Assembly: GCF_020184175.1 (NCBI RefSeq)
Contig: NC_065532.1
Coordinates: 12,772,001-12,836,000 of the forward strand
Direction: 5' to 3'
DNA: 64,000 nt
Origin: Aphis gossypii
Taxonomy: Eukaryota; Arthropoda; Insecta; Hemiptera; Aphididae
The position numbers were made by a program, and so were the translations under genes. The notes beneath the pieces are model-generated. The model saw only the letters and a program-made list of their open reading frames with translations. It was not told where the DNA came from and did no database searches. This document shows, piece by piece, positions 41,404 to 52,329 of this stretch; the stretch's first letter is position 1; every line of letters starts with the position of its first letter.

Positions 41404-41775
41404 AAAATGTACGACCATTTCACTCAAATCGAAAACACACACGAAGAAAATAAGCTTCATATAAATTATATTATCAATGGGTGGAGAAAAAATCGGTACC
41501 CGCATCACATCCTTACATGTTATACACATAAGTACATAACATACGCATCCGCCCCCGACACGCCACCACCCGCAGCACCCGCGTCGGTGGGACCTGCGGA
41601 GCGACGAGATATAAACACACCGACCGTTGCCCAGGTAAAAGTAACGGATTTCGGGAACCGACGTCGTCGTGAAAGAACTGTAAGGGAAAAAAAGGAAAAT
41701 AACGTGAAAAAGGACGCGCGACACATGCAGTTTGTGAATCGACCACAAATTAGAGTGACTGTGGGATCATCATAA
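41404..41775 (+). CDS. doubtful ORF, 41.3-41.8 kb
   Basis: A stop-free frame covers 41308-41775, with an in-frame ATG near 41407. The last two thirds are Pro/Ala-rich and then strongly basic (residues such as NRRRRERTVREKKE). A donor-like CAG|GTAAAAG lies at 41634-41635. The frame is unusually long for this AT-rich background, but the local GC rise explains part of that. The opposite strand is also open for more than 120 codons, which argues against either being real. No homology recognised. Confidence 0.13.
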   Translation, partial: KMYDHFTQIENTHEENKLHINYIINGWRKNRYPHHILTCYTHKYITYASAPDTPPPAAPASVGPAERRDINTPTVAQVKVTDFGNRRRRERTVREKKENNVKKDARHMQFVNRPQIRVTVGSS

Positions 41776-43243
41776 ATCAACGGGCCGAGTACACTGCGTG
41801 TGTTTTTATAAATATGTATAGCTATAATAATGGTGGTGGCGCAAATCAAATATTTATATATAAATAACACGGAATAAAATGTTACGTGTGTTATGTGCAA
41901 TACCCTGGACCGTTTGGAAAGGACGTCACGTCGTATTGTGTGAGGAAAAAAAACGCCGCAAGTGTGCGCGCACAATGGCTAGATTTATCGCCCCCGTATA
42001 AGGTATATACGTATACGCGTAACGTCCCACATTTTTACCCCGAAACCGATAAGTCTAAGTCCTATTGTGCACGGACGTGTGTACATATTATATATTATGT
42101 CGGTTTTCGATATAGTGTATTATAATACATAATATAATATAATATCCTTTATACATGTGAGATGAAGAAATTTCACCCCAGATCACATAATATAATAATA
42201 TAATAACACACTGCGCCATATCGTACCGTATCGGCTTTTCTATTTATCTTATATTTTATATTATTTTTTTTACATACCTATGTTGCGTATTATCCGGCGT
42301 CCGGCGTCCGGGACAGCGTTATTGTGATAAATGCCTTGTCTATTGATATTATATGGATTGGGTATACGACCAGGAATTTTATTCAAGAATAAGGAGAAAA
42401 AGGCGCTATAATATACTGCGTGCGACCCGTCCGTTCTAACCCGCAGAGATCAAAGGCGCTTTCGCGTTATACTAGTACTCATACGAATATTATATTATAA
42501 CACAATGAAACACCTCTGCGCCCTAAGGTATCCCAAATTTCACCAACGTCCCGTTACGTGATCGGATCGTGTATTATTTGGATTTATATGTATTATATTA
42601 TATAAAAAAAAAAGTAATAACAAGAATAAGAATAATAAACGAGGATTAAAATATGTGATGTAGCTTGGACCCGGAACCGATGTTTAATAATGTGTAACGA
42701 GTGGTGCGGCGTCCGTCAAAGGCCTGGCGAATAATGGCGGTTTGACGCGCGTGTGCCCGAAACGGCGGCTACATTATAAGGACCGTTTCCGTATACATCC
42801 GTACAACACGCAAGTTCTGTGTAACGCATGTATATTTTCTATACAAAAGCCACTTTCCTAATTTCTCGGAAACCACAATCCGAATACGGAAAATAATCTT
42901 AGAACAAAATAAGATGCTTAAACTCGGCGGCGTCCGTTTTTGCTCGGGACAGACGTGATATTGCAGTATATTAGTATCACACAATACGTCGTTTGATTTA
43001 GGTATACCTACTTATATATTATATTATACTTACAGATATACGCCGACAAAAGTCATATAGCATACACCTATAAAACATATAATAAGTATACGTGTATATT
43101 ATGATATATATATTATAATAATATTATTATTTCATTGGAACAGCATTGTGCCGTTTAAAATCGAGCAACGAATTAATTTTCGCAACAATGTTTTTCGCGG
43201 TATACATCGTCAATGCATATTATAAATATAGTATGTATATGTG

Positions 43244-43270
43244 TATGTGTGTGTGTGTGTGTGTGTGTGT
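43244..43270. repeat. (GT)13 microsatellite
   Basis: Short GT array; an (AT)n run follows at about 43403-43422. Confidence 0.9.
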
Positions 43271-43625
43271 ATTATAGTTAGGTTTTGCGCACAATGGTGT
43301 CGGTAACCATTGTCATAATTAGGTCTGAGATTTCTATGCAAATTTTAATTTTTTTCGCTTCTACACGTCTGCGGGTGAAAGATTCGATATTATAATATAT
43401 AAATATATATATATATATATATAATATAAATGTAGTATTTGCTTTACATACTGCATATACTTGACGCTCACCGATTGCTAATTTGGCTCCTACATACATT
43501 TGCATAATTTATATTTATAACACAACTCGCGTGGTGATGACATATATTTTTTCTAAAGGTTTTTTTTTCACTTATAGCATGTTCATTTTTCTCGGAATTA
43601 GTGTATTACCCATCAAGTAAATGTA

Positions 43626-43928
43626 TACAAGGTGATCCGTTTAAGAGTCTACACTCATTTAAAAAAAAACATATTTTGTATAATAAAATATTCGCATATT
43701 GCAGTAAAACAACATTTTTGAAAAAATTCTGATTTTTGGCAATTTTTTATTGTCATATGATTTTATCATTTGAGTAATAGCGTATTCATCATATCCTTCT
43801 TTTCATATAATTACAAAATACAAGACTTTAAATTTTCACGTTTTAGTTACGATCGCGGATGATATTGAATTATGTAAAATTAAAATTTCGAAATAACGAG
43901 TGCAAACACTTTGATGGATCACCTTGTA
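43626..43928. mobile_element. MITE, 303 bp, TACAAGGTGATCC ends
   Basis: Perfect 13-bp inverted termini: TACAAGGTGATCC at 43626-43638 and its complement at 43916-43928. The interior is AT-rich without an ORF. Terminal word is of the TACAGGGTGATTC type seen elsewhere in the window. The mobilising transposase family cannot be told from these ends. Confidence 0.6.
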
Positions 43929-46900
43929 TTTAATGCCCACTATAATACATCATATTGCAGGTCACAATATAATATATATTTCAACAGTAATAGGTACATA
44001 TTAGTCATATAATGCATGTCTTATACCTAATGTAGGTAACCATATAATATTGTGTTATTGACCTATTCAAAATAAATATCAATTATCAAACACTTTTGGG
44101 GTGACGGTGCGTATATTATTTTACCTATCATAAACAGTTATATTATTATATACTTATTATAATATATACCTACATAATATGATGTAAAGTAGTTATATGC
44201 GTCGATAACATTAAAAAAAATTCGATTACGTTAAATATGTGTGATTTAACTGAATCACTGTTTAAGTGCTGTCCCATACAAAATATGTATATATTTACAT
44301 AAATATATGTACCTAATTGTATTATATTTTTATAAGTATAATGTTTAAAAAATTATATTATTACACTATTATAAATTATACACAAAAATGATAAAGATGA
44401 TATATACACGTATAATAATTACATTACAAACTTGAATAATAATAATTCGATAACTATATACAAGTACTCCTTAATCCAGTTTGTCCATTTTTTTTTTTAT
44501 ATACTTACATCAATCAGAAATGAATTATTATTGAATTATTTTAAATAATAACTGCGAAAACCTAATGAGTTTACGAGAAATTTAATTTGATCATTTGTGT
44601 GTAATATTTGCGTGATATTATTCGATCAATAGTACTAAAAAATGAATAGTTAATTTTTTTTCATTGTTTTTTTTTTTTTTTTGGTCTTATTTTATCTCCA
44701 AATATATTACTATTAATTTATCCCTTTTACTTAACCTTCCAATTTTCTAACTTCCTTTTTCATGCTTTCTTCTTAGCGTAGCAGCTGCATTCCTGTGTTC
44801 GCTATTACGGATATATAATTAATATTTTATGTATGTGTATACGTAATATCTATAGAAAATTTAAATGTTTTGTTACATATTTGTACCAAGATTATATTAT
44901 TATATTAATTATGTGAATGAATAATAAATAGTTATAACAAAATATTAAAGTCACTTAGATAAATTATAATTTTTAATACGCTGCAGGTATATTATAAAAC
45001 ACGATAACCCATTGCATAATAAATACATTTTATTAACATTCTATAGATACCTTACAATGTTTTCAATACCAATATAGAAAATCTGCATAAATTAAATAGG
45101 TAATTAATATTATAGAAAATTATTCAAATATATACTTAATTTATTCATTTACACTTTTTAAGCAGGCCATCTTACTAATTTGTTACCCTTTTTTTTACTT
45201 AGTAGTATGCAGATTATTATTTATTTTTATTGTATACATAGAAACATAGGTAGTTAAATTTTTATAAAATTTGGTGTTCGAGTATCCAAATTGTATTGTT
45301 ATATACTTAGAAAATTTTATATTTATATTCACATTCGATAATCGAACGACGGTACAAGACCTACAGTGGTTATAGGTTTTCAGTAGGTATTTATTTTATT
45401 ATATTATGTAGACAGTGCGTAACAAAAATTAAAGAAACAGACTTAGTCACAGTGAACTTACTTTAGACTTAATATTATATACATAATAGTAACTCAGAAT
45501 AAAACAGAAATGCATAGAATAAAAGGGTCTAGAATCGATAAAGTTACAGTAGTTGTTAAAATCTAGTTAAAAGTAAATACTAAGTCGTTATTGATCACTA
45601 TATCCCTATACAAACCATCAATTAGTCGATTGGTTTGTAGGACAATTGAATTACCAGTTACATATTCAATTAGTTACATTACATACGTCATTAGTAAAAC
45701 ATTAGCAAAGAAAACTATAATAGTTTGAAATATTATTAATAATTATTTTCTCTTTGGTTAAATTTAAATTCAAAAAACCAACTTTGTTTAATAACAACAC
45801 ATATGTTTTGTAATTTACATACCACAGTTGAATATGAAGATAAAATAATTAGTAAAAATTTAATGTTGGTAAATGCATTTCAGATAAATATTAATAAAAT
45901 TGTTTCTAATATATTACAATTGCTGGAAAGACATTTAATTTAATCAAGTTAAACACCGTTAATCGCAGCTAACTATATATTTTTTATTAATATTATTATT
46001 TATTTTATATTGTTATCGTACAAGTATATGTTTTCCGGTTAAAGTTTTAAATCATATCTTTATTATATTTATTCAGTTATTTGTAATATACCTACCAATA
46101 TTTTATGTATAGAGTGAATAACTGGTTAACACGTTTAGCATTTAATAGTAAGGTTTTAAACAATAATATAGGTAATTTAATTATGAACAGTAACAATAAT
46201 TTCATAACTTTATTAAATCGTTTAACTCGTTAAAATATAATTCATTAAGTCGTATTACTCAAATTTGTGAGTATATATTATATCTATCTTAACACACAAA
46301 CGAATAACCACAAGTCCACATCGCCTAGATCATTCTGGACTTACACTGACAACTTACATTTTTGTCATGATTAATTCGCCCAATCATATTTTGTAACATC
46401 TAGATTTTTATAAAAATAAAAATTTTAATAAAACAGTCCATAATATATTGTAGTGTCATATAATTTGATAAGCGGGTAAATGATTTAATCAGCTAATTCA
46501 ATATATAATATTATGCGAGGTATTGGGTTGATTTTTCAGATTTTTGTGTGTACCTACTACTTACTGTACCTAAAATAAGTAACATTATGACGAAATATGA
46601 TCGCATCGCGTGTTCGATTTTATAAAGTATATTATGTTGTATATAGTATATACCTACATCGGCAACATCATAATATTATATATTAAAATACTATTATAAC
46701 GATAACGTCGATAACATAGTTAAGACTTGAAGGAGGGACTAGTAGTCTATATTTTATTAGAAAATAATATTGGTCGGAACTAATCAAATTTAAAAAATAT
46801 TTTTTTCTGAGCCGTATTTATATATCTGTAACATACATTATTTTCGTGTATGCATTTATAAAAATATATATTTATATATAATACATAAGATCATAAGAAT

Positions 46901-47607
46901 ACATATTATGTACAAATACTTAATAATCGTCATGGATAAAAATAAAAATTAGTCATTATGTATTCGCGTGTGTCCTAAGTTGTGCAATTTTTCGGTCTCA
47001 TTTCTCAATGTCGTAGTATTGACTCGTTTAGAAATTCGGGGCGATCGCCTTTCGACACGTCGTCGGCACGACTGTTTATTATTGGATCATATTATTATAT
47101 TATAACTAAATAATATGTGACCCCGTCGAAGCGTCATGGTGTAAAGTAAATCATCAACTTGTAATATTTACTTACCAAAACAAGTTTATTTGTAACTTAT
47201 AAGTAGCAGAAGGAAAAAAACGTTTAGTATTTATCACGGTCTACCGCGAACAACGCGTGGGAGAGGAAAAATAATTATAATAATAAAAAACATTGCACAA
47301 GTAACCCGATTCTCGAGGCGCGGAGTCATCGTCCGCCAGGGAGTTACCGGACGCAGATCCGGCTATTGCACAACCACTTCCAGGATCCGCGAGGGTGTCC
47401 GACTGTAAGTGAAAGCAGATGCGTCATTTTCTGAGGCACAAGGGGTGTATGCGTACTAATTTTTTGTCAATCGCATTCTTTGGCCCGTTAAAAAAGTAAA
47501 AATTAAAAAACGAATGCGTCGATACGTGTACCTATATTAAATCTGACATTGAATCAATATTTACTATATTTTAACTTTTCAAATAAATTATTACCATAGT
47601 TTGATAA

Positions 47608-47898
47608 ATGACCGACAGCCAACAGGAAATCTATAATAGTCGTAATAAAACGATATACTCGAAGAATAAACTCAATACGCTGCAGATATATACCTGCGAC
47701 TATCAAAAACTTAGACGACGCGCTCGCAAAAAGCTTAGCGATTCAATAAACCGTCGTCCGCCCGCATTCGCGGGGTTGTACCCAAGTCACGGCGGCGGTG
47801 CGCGAGACTATATTATTATGTCCGGATACCCGGTAACCGGTTGCAGTGTTTGTCTACGAAAACGTGTACGAGACAAAAAAAAGAACACGAACGTGTAG
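47608..47898 (+). CDS. uncharacterised 96-codon ORF upstream of mlpt
   Basis: An ATG-initiated ORF of 96 codons (starting MTDSQQEIYNSRNK, stop TAG). It has a basic middle (QKLRRRARKKL), a Pro/Gly-rich part and a Lys/Arg-rich tail, and GC rises through it. No domain, signal peptide or membrane segment is recognised. It lies 2.2 kb upstream of the mlpt start in a GC-richer block that has other exon-like pieces: 47290-47406, which ends at a strong GTAAGT donor, and 47982-48116, open after a TTTTAACAG acceptor for 44 codons. This could be a small lineage-specific gene, 5' exons of a longer mlpt transcript, or non-coding DNA with a fortuitous ORF. Confidence 0.22.
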   Translation: MTDSQQEIYNSRNKTIYSKNKLNTLQIYTCDYQKLRRRARKKLSDSINRRPPAFAGLYPSHGGGARDYIIMSGYPVTGCSVCLRKRVRDKKKNTNV

Positions 47899-48259
47899 TA
47901 CTATGGTGTAGCAGTGAGCATACATAATATTATAATAATATGTATAAATATAACATTATAATATTAATATACATTTTAACAGGTATCGGCGTGCAGCACG
48001 TCGTTCGGGGAGCGTGAATCGGAGGCGGCGGCGGCGCAAATCCCGTGCCGCGAGTGTACAGAGCCGCCGACGACTACGATGACGACGGAAGGGGTCAGTT
48101 GCAGTGTTCCGCGTTGACGTAGGTTAACGACTTTGCTGACGAACAGCTGACTCGATTATGTTACCCCCCCGACACCCGCCCGCCGTCCTAGACCCGACCA
48201 GAGAGTCCATTGCTAAGCCGCACAGCCGGCGTACACAGTGCGTGTGTTCCCGCGGTACC

Positions 48260-48263
<4 letters not shown>

Positions 48264-48301
<38 letters not shown>

Positions 48302-48318
48302 GTAGTAGTAGTAGTAGT
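48264..48318. repeat. compound (TAA)n(TAG)n microsatellite
   Basis: About 12 TAA units pass directly into six TAG/AGT units. The junction suggests point mutation of one unit followed by expansion. Confidence 0.95.
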
Positions 48319-49638
48319 GCATTATATAGTAATAGTATACAGGTATATATTACATTATATACAGGGTGTGTCGATGTAATAATTATGTATACTGATCGTC
48401 GTATACCTATATGGTCATCGAGTGTAGGCCATGCACAGTATATGCTATTGCTATAACAGCCGTTCGTATGGTATTACACTGATTTTGTGTTCGATGCCGA
48501 AATATTTATGTTTCCTTATGATTATGTAATTTTTAATAATGTGTGAGAGCCGTCGATGAAAATATCGTTCGTCGCCGACAAAACATGCGATCGCCGCCGA
48601 TCGGGATAATATTATTATATATACGAGCACACACATAGTATGGGTAGGTTATACATCGTATTATACATACGTATTATGTACGTACGCAAATCGAAATGAC
48701 TACGAAAAATAATTGCCAATATACTATAAAACGACGACGATCATACGTCGATATAAGCCGCCGCCGACAATGGCCACCGCACCTAGTCTGCAAGTTGTGA
48801 AGTCGAATATACGATTAAAAAAAAAAAAAAAAAAAAACATTATAATAATCATCGTCATATTATTATAAACTGTAAAATGTTATCACGCCGTGTTGTCTTT
48901 TTTGAATCGTCGCAAATGTTATTTTAAATACTTTAAAAAGTTTATACCGCGCGATATTGATAAATTCGAACCGCGGTATATCGCGATTACAACCACACTG
49001 AAAACGTGGTTATAAAATTATTTATATTATACATTAAAATATAAGTAAACATGACGTGTTGAATTCGTTCGAGTTGTTATATAAAATAGTTAATAAGAAA
49101 TTAATAACACTCGACGAGTCGTACAGGCACAGCAGTAACTCGGTCTTAAAAAGCCAACGATATTTGATACCAAAACTATTTGTTTTTTTTCCCGAACTAC
49201 AAACATTGGATTTCGAAATTTGCATACAATGAAATAAGAACGCAAATTCGGTATTACGATATTTTGTATAGTATAGCGTATCGTATAAAAATTCGTAGTC
49301 GTAAAACGCAGAAAATACGATTCGGGGGACGGACGGGGCAGATTTCGAACGGCGGTTTAGCGTCGTGTTTTTAATGAATTCGTTTTGAAAAAACGATAAA
49401 AAAAAAAAAATGTTCATTTTTGTCGTACGATTACGTAATATTTTATTAATTATTATTATTATTATTATTATAATACGACGAGTCGCTGCTGTTATGACCA
49501 TATTTACACGTGGAACACCCTGTATACGCTGGCGGGCGGGCGGTCGTTCGGTCGGGCGGTCCGTCAGTATAGGTCTGACGGTCGGGGGGAGGGAAATCTG
49601 GTCATTGCGCATGCGCGCCGGTAAAAAGCCCTGTGGGA

Positions 49639-49749
49639 GCGCCGCCGCCGCCGCCGCGCGCGCGCGCGCACGAGTGTGTACGTGTGTGTGTGTGTGAGTG
49701 TGTGTGCGTTTGTGCGTGCGCACTCCCGTGTGTGTGTGTGTGTGTGTCG
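49639..49749. repeat. compound GCC / GC / GT array 0.4 kb upstream of mlpt
   Basis: GCC triplets run into (GC)n and then into broken (GT)n tracts. Alternating purine-pyrimidine of this kind can adopt Z-DNA. It lies in the immediate mlpt upstream region and may influence chromatin there (inference). Long open frames on the - strand here are repeat artefacts. Confidence 0.9.
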
Positions 49750-50091
49750 GTCGACAGATACACCTTCTTTTAAAATCGCGGCAGACGCATCGACGAAAAG
49801 CACACACACGGCGGCGGCTCGAGTCATCGGTCGTGTTCGGTTTTTCATCTCTCTCTCGACGTCTTCTCCTTTTTTAGTTCCTTGACCGGCCGCGATTCTA
49901 GTGTCGTCCCTGCAGCAAATATTATTATTATAATAAATATCGACACACATATATATATATATATATATACACCACTTGAACGTATTATCATTTATTACAC
50001 TATCATCTTCCGTCGTCGTCGGTGCAGCAGTCCGCGCTCTCGTGTGTGTGTGTGTGTGTGTATTTTTTCCCGGGCTTTTAAACCGGGCCAT

Positions 50092-50128
50092 TATAAATAC
50101 GGGGTGCACGCGCTCAACAGCATTCAGT
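50092..50128 (+). promoter_or_regulatory. mlpt core promoter: TATA box plus initiator
   Basis: TATAAATA at 50092-50099 is followed by an arthropod initiator TCAGT at 50124-50128, putting the likely start site at A50126, 34 nt from the first T of TATA. That is slightly long but within tolerated spacing. Just upstream, 50070-50088 holds a near-palindrome (CCCGGG, then CCGGG) that resembles Grainyhead-type CCGG cores. The interval from the predicted start to the first mlpt ATG (200 nt) contains no ATG, which fits a genuine leader. A GT dinucleotide run lies at 50043-50060. No 5' end data are available to confirm it. Confidence 0.55.
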
Positions 50129-50325
50129 ATCCGACCGGCTTTTCATCCGACGACACTTCAGCGGCTCTTTGCTTTTTTCTACTATCCGTGTATACCGCGA
50201 CCGTGTTCTGCCAGCAGCTCGCGCACATACTACGATATTACCGAAAGATATCGCCGTCGCCGAAGTGTTTCGATTAAATTGAATTTTTTTTTTTTTTGAA
50301 AATTTTCTCCGCCGCCGCAGCAACG

Positions 50326-50355
50326 ATGGGTTTGGATCCGACTGGACTGTACTGA
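50326..50355 (+). CDS. mlpt: mlpt micropeptide 1, MGLDPTGLY (9 aa)
   Basis: This nine-codon ORF (stop TGA) lies entirely in exon 1 and begins at the first ATG after the predicted cap site. Seven of its nine residues form the conserved signature LDPTGLY, which is the active part of tal/pri/mlpt peptides in other insects. The start context is favourable (CAACG before ATGG). There is no signal peptide and no room for one; family peptides act in the cytoplasm or nucleus on the Ubr3-Shavenbaby pathway. It is followed 171 nt later by the second LDPTG ORF, with no ATG between them. A chance match of seven specific residues immediately after the first ATG and immediately before a stop is very unlikely, and the second copy removes remaining doubt. 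Confidence 0.93.
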   Translation: MGLDPTGLY

Positions 50356-50526
50356 GTACGCTTGACGCCGTAGCTCTACACACACGACGACAATCTACCT
50401 GTATCCGTCGCAATCGCACCCAACGGTCTTGGGCATAACGCATTCGAAAAGGAACCGAGAATTTTTTTCAAAATTCAATCTCAACTTTCGTATTTCGGAA
50501 CGCATCCACAGCAAAAAATTAACATT

Positions 50527-50571
50527 ATGTGCGGAGGAGGACCAAAACTCGACCCAACTGGCCTCTACTAA
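50527..50571 (+). CDS. mlpt: mlpt micropeptide 2, MCGGGPKLDPTGLY (14 aa)
   Basis: This fourteen-codon ORF (stop TAA) lies in exon 1 and is opened by the second ATG of the transcript. It again terminates in LDPTGLY, using different synonymous codons from peptide 1 (CTC GAC CCA ACT GGC CTC TAC against TTG GAT CCG ACT GGA CTG TAC). The repeat is therefore conserved at protein rather than DNA level, a direct sign of selection on the peptide. The N-terminal extension is glycine-rich. The length agrees with the 11-14 residue LDPTG peptides I recall from other hemipterans. It sits 9 nt upstream of the next ORF, so translation of the third ORF would need reinitiation or leaky scanning. Function: a redundant ligand for Ubr3-dependent Shavenbaby processing (family knowledge). 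Confidence 0.93.
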   Translation: MCGGGPKLDPTGLY

Positions 50572-50580
50572 CCAGTGTAG

Positions 50581-51697
50581 ATGCACTTCACAGCCAACAG
50601 CCACACACAATTCAACATTATGTTTAAATCAGGTAAGCTTTATTTATCATTATTATTATCATCATACCTCTGACGGTGTACACAATTATTTTTAATTATT
50701 GTTATTATACAAAGAACGAGCTCGTTGATCGTTAACGCGTTTCTCGTAATTTTTTTTTTTTCAAACTGATTTAAAATATTTTTAAACCGAATATTTTCTA
50801 CACAGTACACATTCGTGCACGTAAACGTACAATTATTATTTGACATATTTTTTAATTTTTGAGTTTATTCAAAGTTTTTAAATTTAAATAAATAAATAAA
50901 TAATGTAGTTAAATAGTAGGCAATAGTATATCATCAGAAACACGTTTCACATCGAGGATATCCCGAAGGTCGCGGGTCTGACCGCAGGTTCCTGGAGTAG
51001 GTTAATATTCTCGCACCGGAAAGCAGCAATCGTAAGGTTCTTTAACCTGGAAAATCGCAATTGCATGATAAAAAAAAAATAAAATCTCACGTTCCGTAAT
51101 TTACTATGAACCGTGGGGACCTGAAAGGTGTGTTTTAGATGTATTCGCAGGAAGTCTGTGGGCCGACAAATAATCGGCCGGCGTAGGCGAGTCCACCAAA
51201 AAAAAAAAAATCTTCCATAATAAAAATATGTTTATCCTTTCGAGATGAATTGCAAAATGAATAGAAAATGAATAAGTATATAAATATTAGAAATTTGAAT
51301 ACCTTCTGATGATTATAAAAAAAAAATAATTCACGTTTCTACATTTAATCGTAATAATATTTAAAAATACGAAATAATACGAGATATTTATTATTAATAA
51401 TTTCGTTATAAAACTTCAAGTACCAAAACAAAAATTAATAACGAGTATATAGTGAGATAATAATTTATTATGGTAATAAAATAGTTGTGTACACGGAACA
51501 AATCAAGTGGTTCACCTATATATAAGTATTTTGTTACAAAATAACTAATGAATATCTTTTTATTTATGCTTATAGGTTTACGAAAAAACACGAATTCCAA
51601 GATCATGGCCCTAAAAGTCAGCACCTTTTACCACGGCACAATTAGGCATCTGTACTGGCCTCAAACAACAGTTCGCTGGAATCAAGATTTTGTATGA
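50581..51697 (+). CDS. mlpt: mlpt third ORF, spliced, 57 aa (candidate hemipteran-specific peptide)
   Basis: Coding parts are 50581-50632 and 51576-51697, stop TGA. The third ATG of the transcript opens a frame that reaches the splice donor after 52 nt (phase 1). It continues without a stop when joined to exon 2 at the TTATAG acceptor, giving 57 residues. A second in-frame ATG at 50620 would give 44 residues, and its AACATTATGT context is identical to that of the second LDPTG ORF. The exon-2 part is basic and aromatic (it includes FYHGTIRHLYWPQ) and has no membrane segment or recognised domain. From memory, a hemipteran-specific peptide of about 80 residues was described in the mlpt mRNA of Rhodnius; this ORF is the positional candidate, but I cannot recall that sequence to compare. 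Supporting it: ATG order, open frame across the intron, and use of the rightmost frame. Against: the first ATG has T at -3, and the length differs. Confidence 0.6.
50633..51575 (+). other. mlpt intron
   Basis: The 943-nt intron has donor GTAAGC and acceptor TTATAG. It is AT-rich, with a short stretch of higher complexity around 50940-51200 and no coding potential that I can identify. Its importance is that it splits the third mlpt ORF in phase 1. The position is inferred from consensus sites and from frame continuity across the junction. Confidence 0.7.
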
Positions 51698-52329
51698 AGA
51701 CAATAAATTCTGTTCAATTTCCTCATATAAGACTCGAGGAGGACGATGAATGATGATATTCACAACAGAATATTATTATTATCATTATTATTTTTTGACT
51801 ATTTAAAATCTCAAAATAGTTTTATTGTTAAATTTGTCTGTTTTTAAGATTTTCGTTTCCTCCTCGCTTTTTTTTTATTATTATCATCTGGGTTCACATT
51901 AGTTTCATTGGGAATATGGACATCTGTATTAGTTAGCTGATCATAGTCCCCGTGGAATAGGGTTTGTGTATTTATTTATTTATTTTTATTATTATTATGA
52001 ATACGTTCCAAGCTTGAAAAATATTTTTAAATCTTTCTTAAATCACATTGGATTTTAATTAAAATAATGTTGCTTATTGTTAATTATTTAAACATTAACA
52101 ATATATTAATTTCAGTCTTATGTTATTTATGAACGATAAATATTATTATTTTTATTATTATACTATCATTATTATTTTTTTTTTTTTATATATAATGGAA
52201 TTGAACTTATATTGTATTCATCAAAATGATTAACAACAAACATTAGAACACTATGAAACAAAAAAAAAAAAAAATCACGTGTATTAATACGTAGGCTTAA
52301 AAGACTGACTTAACTCTGGACTTCTATAA

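Larger units (their letters stand above)
29600..47250. other. intergenic, AT-rich
   Basis: Contains the orphan segments at 32.8, 34.9 and 41.3 kb, the CT and AAT arrays, the G-rich block and the 303-bp MITE listed separately. 44-47 kb is featureless AT-rich DNA. No tRNA, rRNA or conserved protein was recognised. Confidence 0.55.
48120..50090. promoter_or_regulatory. mlpt upstream region
   Basis: The 2 kb before the mlpt promoter is GC-richer and repeat-laden (TAA/TAG array, poly(A) at 48817-48837, GCC/GC/GT array, (AT)n at about 49950). Two copies of TATACAGGGTGT in opposite orientation sit at 48358-48369 and 49515-49526. No gene is recognised; open - strand frames reading long Thr-His repeats are artefacts of GT arrays. 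Likely to include proximal regulation of mlpt by position only. Confidence 0.35.

Noticed and set aside
49034..50109. Long - strand frames (257 and 181 codons) upstream of mlpt
   Set aside because: They are produced by GT/GC/GCC arrays read as Thr-His, Arg-Ala and similar repeats; no domain or consistent composition.
50122..50142. QYPTGF reading near the mlpt cap site
   Set aside because: Frame has no ATG and the residue before P is Y, not D; it lies at the predicted start of transcription. Coincidence.
50361..50380. A degenerate third LDPTG-like motif after ORF 1 (reads LDAVAL)
   Set aside because: Only L, D and L are shared, no ATG opens the frame, and the P-T-G core is missing. Not counted as a peptide.
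50429..50695. 88-codon frame overlapping mlpt ORF 2 and ORF 3
   Set aside because: It starts at TTG, contains no ATG anywhere, and runs past the splice donor into the intron; the spliced ATG ORF in another frame is a better candidate.
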